Shown here piece by piece: positions 24,256-25,310 of a stretch of DNA of 25,310 nt. Location of the stretch: NCBI GenBank assembly GCA_024224995.1, contig JAAENB010000697.1:1-25310 (forward strand), given 5' to 3'. The stretch's first letter is position 1. The number at the start of each line of letters is the position of its first letter. The notes beneath the pieces are model-generated. The model made no database searches. It was not told the origin of the DNA and saw nothing but the letters and a program-made list of their open reading frames with translations. The position numbers and the translations under genes are program-made. The stretch comes from a bacterium. Its GTDB lineage: Bacteria; Spirochaetota; UBA4802; UBA5550.

Positions 24256-24284
24256 AAGATACTCCGGTATTATTATCGTGTCAA
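24256..24284 (-). promoter_or_regulatory. Promoter of the alpha/beta hydrolase gene
   Basis: On the minus strand TTGACA (24284-24279) and TATCTT (24261-24256) are separated by 17 bases. Transcription would start near 24249, leaving a leader of about 30 bases. The same hexamer pair and spacing occur upstream of the threonine dehydrogenase gene. Confidence 0.6.
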
Positions 24285-24296
24285 GAGTAATTATTA

Positions 24297-25310
24297 TTAA
24301 AACTTTCCATGAATCCCTATGTTGAAGGTTCTGCCCGGCATGGGAGTAAGCCCATCAGGAGCGGTATTTTTTGTTCCTATTATGTTAAGGGCCTGGAACT
24401 GAAGGTTTAAGCCATAAGGCAGCGGCAAAAGGACGTTCATGTCCAGGAAGACTCCCCCGCCGTGATACGTGCTGGTGGAGCTATTGGTATTGTAATCTTT
24501 TACCCATTTTACAATGACCGCAGCAGTAAGGTTAGCCAGCGATTCCGCTGTATAGCTTGTAATAACGTTCGTTTTCATGGAGGGTGTATTTTCAATCTTT
24601 TTATCATCCTGGTCCCGCACCCTGGCGTAGGAATAGTTCCCAATTAATCGCAGGTTTTTTATTGGGATTGCCTGTATTTCAAATTCACCTCCCAACGCGG
24701 TTACAGTACCGGACTTATTAAAATAGATATCGGTTGTAGCAGCGTCAACTCTTTTCTCTTTCACGAGCATGTCTTTTGTGATGTTATAAAACCCGCTCAC
24801 TGAAATAGATATCTTTTCGGCATCAAAGGTAACAGCCAATTCATTGGTGTGAATTACTTCGGGATTGAGGTTTTCATCCAGGGAATAGATAATTCCATTT
24901 CCGTTATCTGTCGCTACCAGGGCTGCCTTTTCTTCATTATGGCTGTACGCGTCCTGTCCCGGAGCTTTTAAAGCGGAGCCGTACATGGCTTTTATATTTA
25001 TCTCTTTGGTGAGTTTTTGAACCAGGGCAAAGCGGGGCGACAGGTTGTAGTATGTTTTCCCGGCATGATAGCCGTTGTCGGAGCGGACACCTGCCGTAAG
25101 GATCATCCCTTCAAGAAAGTTTTTTATCATATAGCGGCCCTGGAGGTATGCTGAATAGATATGAGCTTTTTTGCTGTAGAGCTGCGTATAATCCGTATTG
25201 GTCTGTGACTCTATTGTCCATGCCTTAGACTTCTGCTGCCACCTGATGTCGTAATTAATACCAACGATAAAACCCAGGGAATCAAAAATATCCCATGAAA
25301 CTTCAGCTAA
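24297..25310 (-). CDS. TonB-dependent outer-membrane receptor, C-terminal part
   Basis: The frame stays open to the right edge of the window, so the gene is partial at its 5' end; 337 residues are visible, counted beyond the first in-window ATG (25130). The text is a succession of amphipathic barrel strands (ISISVSGFYNITKDMLV, LGGEFEIQAIPIKNLRLIGN, GVFLDMNVLLPLPYGLNLQF). Diagnostic pieces are YNLSPRFALVQKL, then MYGSALKAP followed by NPEVIHTNELAV, and the end RTFNIGIHGKF with a terminal Phe. These match the C-terminal half of TonB-dependent receptors for siderophores, cobalamin or similar ligands. The plug domain and TonB box lie outside, so the substrate cannot be inferred. Confidence 0.88.
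   Translation of the reverse strand, partial: LAEVSWDIFDSLGFIVGINYDIRWQQKSKAWTIESQTNTDYTQLYSKKAHIYSAYLQGRYMIKNFLEGMILTAGVRSDNGYHAGKTYYNLSPRFALVQKLTKEINIKAMYGSALKAPGQDAYSHNEEKAALVATDNGNGIIYSLDENLNPEVIHTNELAVTFDAEKISISVSGFYNITKDMLVKEKRVDAATTDIYFNKSGTVTALGGEFEIQAIPIKNLRLIGNYSYARVRDQDDKKIENTPSMKTNVITSYTAESLANLTAAVIVKWVKDYNTNSSTSTYHGGGVFLDMNVLLPLPYGLNLQFQALNIIGTKNTAPDGLTPMPGRTFNIGIHGKF

Overview
The window looks like chromosome from a diderm (Gram-negative) bacterium of moderate to low GC. It encodes several lipoproteins with lipoboxes, an outer-membrane beta-barrel protein, a TonB-dependent receptor, a CsgG-like exported protein, an SpoIIE/PP2C-type regulator and a hybrid histidine kinase. No rRNA, tRNA or universal marker gene is present, so taxonomy is open. 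The mix of lipoproteins, CsgG-like and 7TM/PP2C proteins would suit Spirochaetota or a similar environmental lineage, but that is an inference only. I see no phage, transposase, CRISPR or plasmid genes.

Layout. (1) 1-2831, plus strand: a repeat-rich leader region, then a consensus promoter driving a small secreted protein made of three 41-residue Cys-hairpin modules. Heptamer repeats follow, then a lipoprotein papain-family protease and a YdjY-like lipoprotein. (2) 2858-5115, minus strand: a threonine-to-glycine operon (SDR-type threonine dehydrogenase, then glycine C-acetyltransferase) with a long hairpin in its leader. (3) 5468-9816, plus strand: a CsgG-like/pentapeptide-repeat fusion, a YdjM-like membrane protein, an OB-fold-like lipoprotein and a 7TM-GAF-PP2C regulator. 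It converges on a secreted phospholipase D-like protein (9808-10788, minus). (4) 10789-11541: a long intergenic region with a promoter, several dyads and a 12-codon ORF ahead of an outer-membrane protein and lipoprotein pair (11542-13782, plus). (5) 13737-17509, minus strand: four genes in operon-like order, of which three are damaged. They are a QueG-like Fe-S protein cut at its cluster motif, an intact amidohydrolase, an Old-Yellow-Enzyme family oxidoreductase with a frameshift, and an N-terminally truncated chimera of a 4Fe-4S protein and a FAD reductase. (6) 17599-19625, plus strand: a divergent MerR-TetR-TetR triple regulator, translationally coupled to a hotdog thioesterase-like gene. 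(7) 19639-25310, minus strand: a lipoprotein of unknown function, a large PAS-PAS hybrid histidine kinase, an alpha/beta hydrolase, and the C-terminal part of a TonB-dependent receptor that runs off the window.

The two most unusual items are the secreted triple Cys-hairpin protein beside a papain-like lipoprotein protease, and the three-headed MerR-TetR-TetR regulator facing a decaying redox operon. The clearest pathway is threonine catabolism (threonine to 2-amino-3-ketobutyrate to glycine plus acetyl-CoA).
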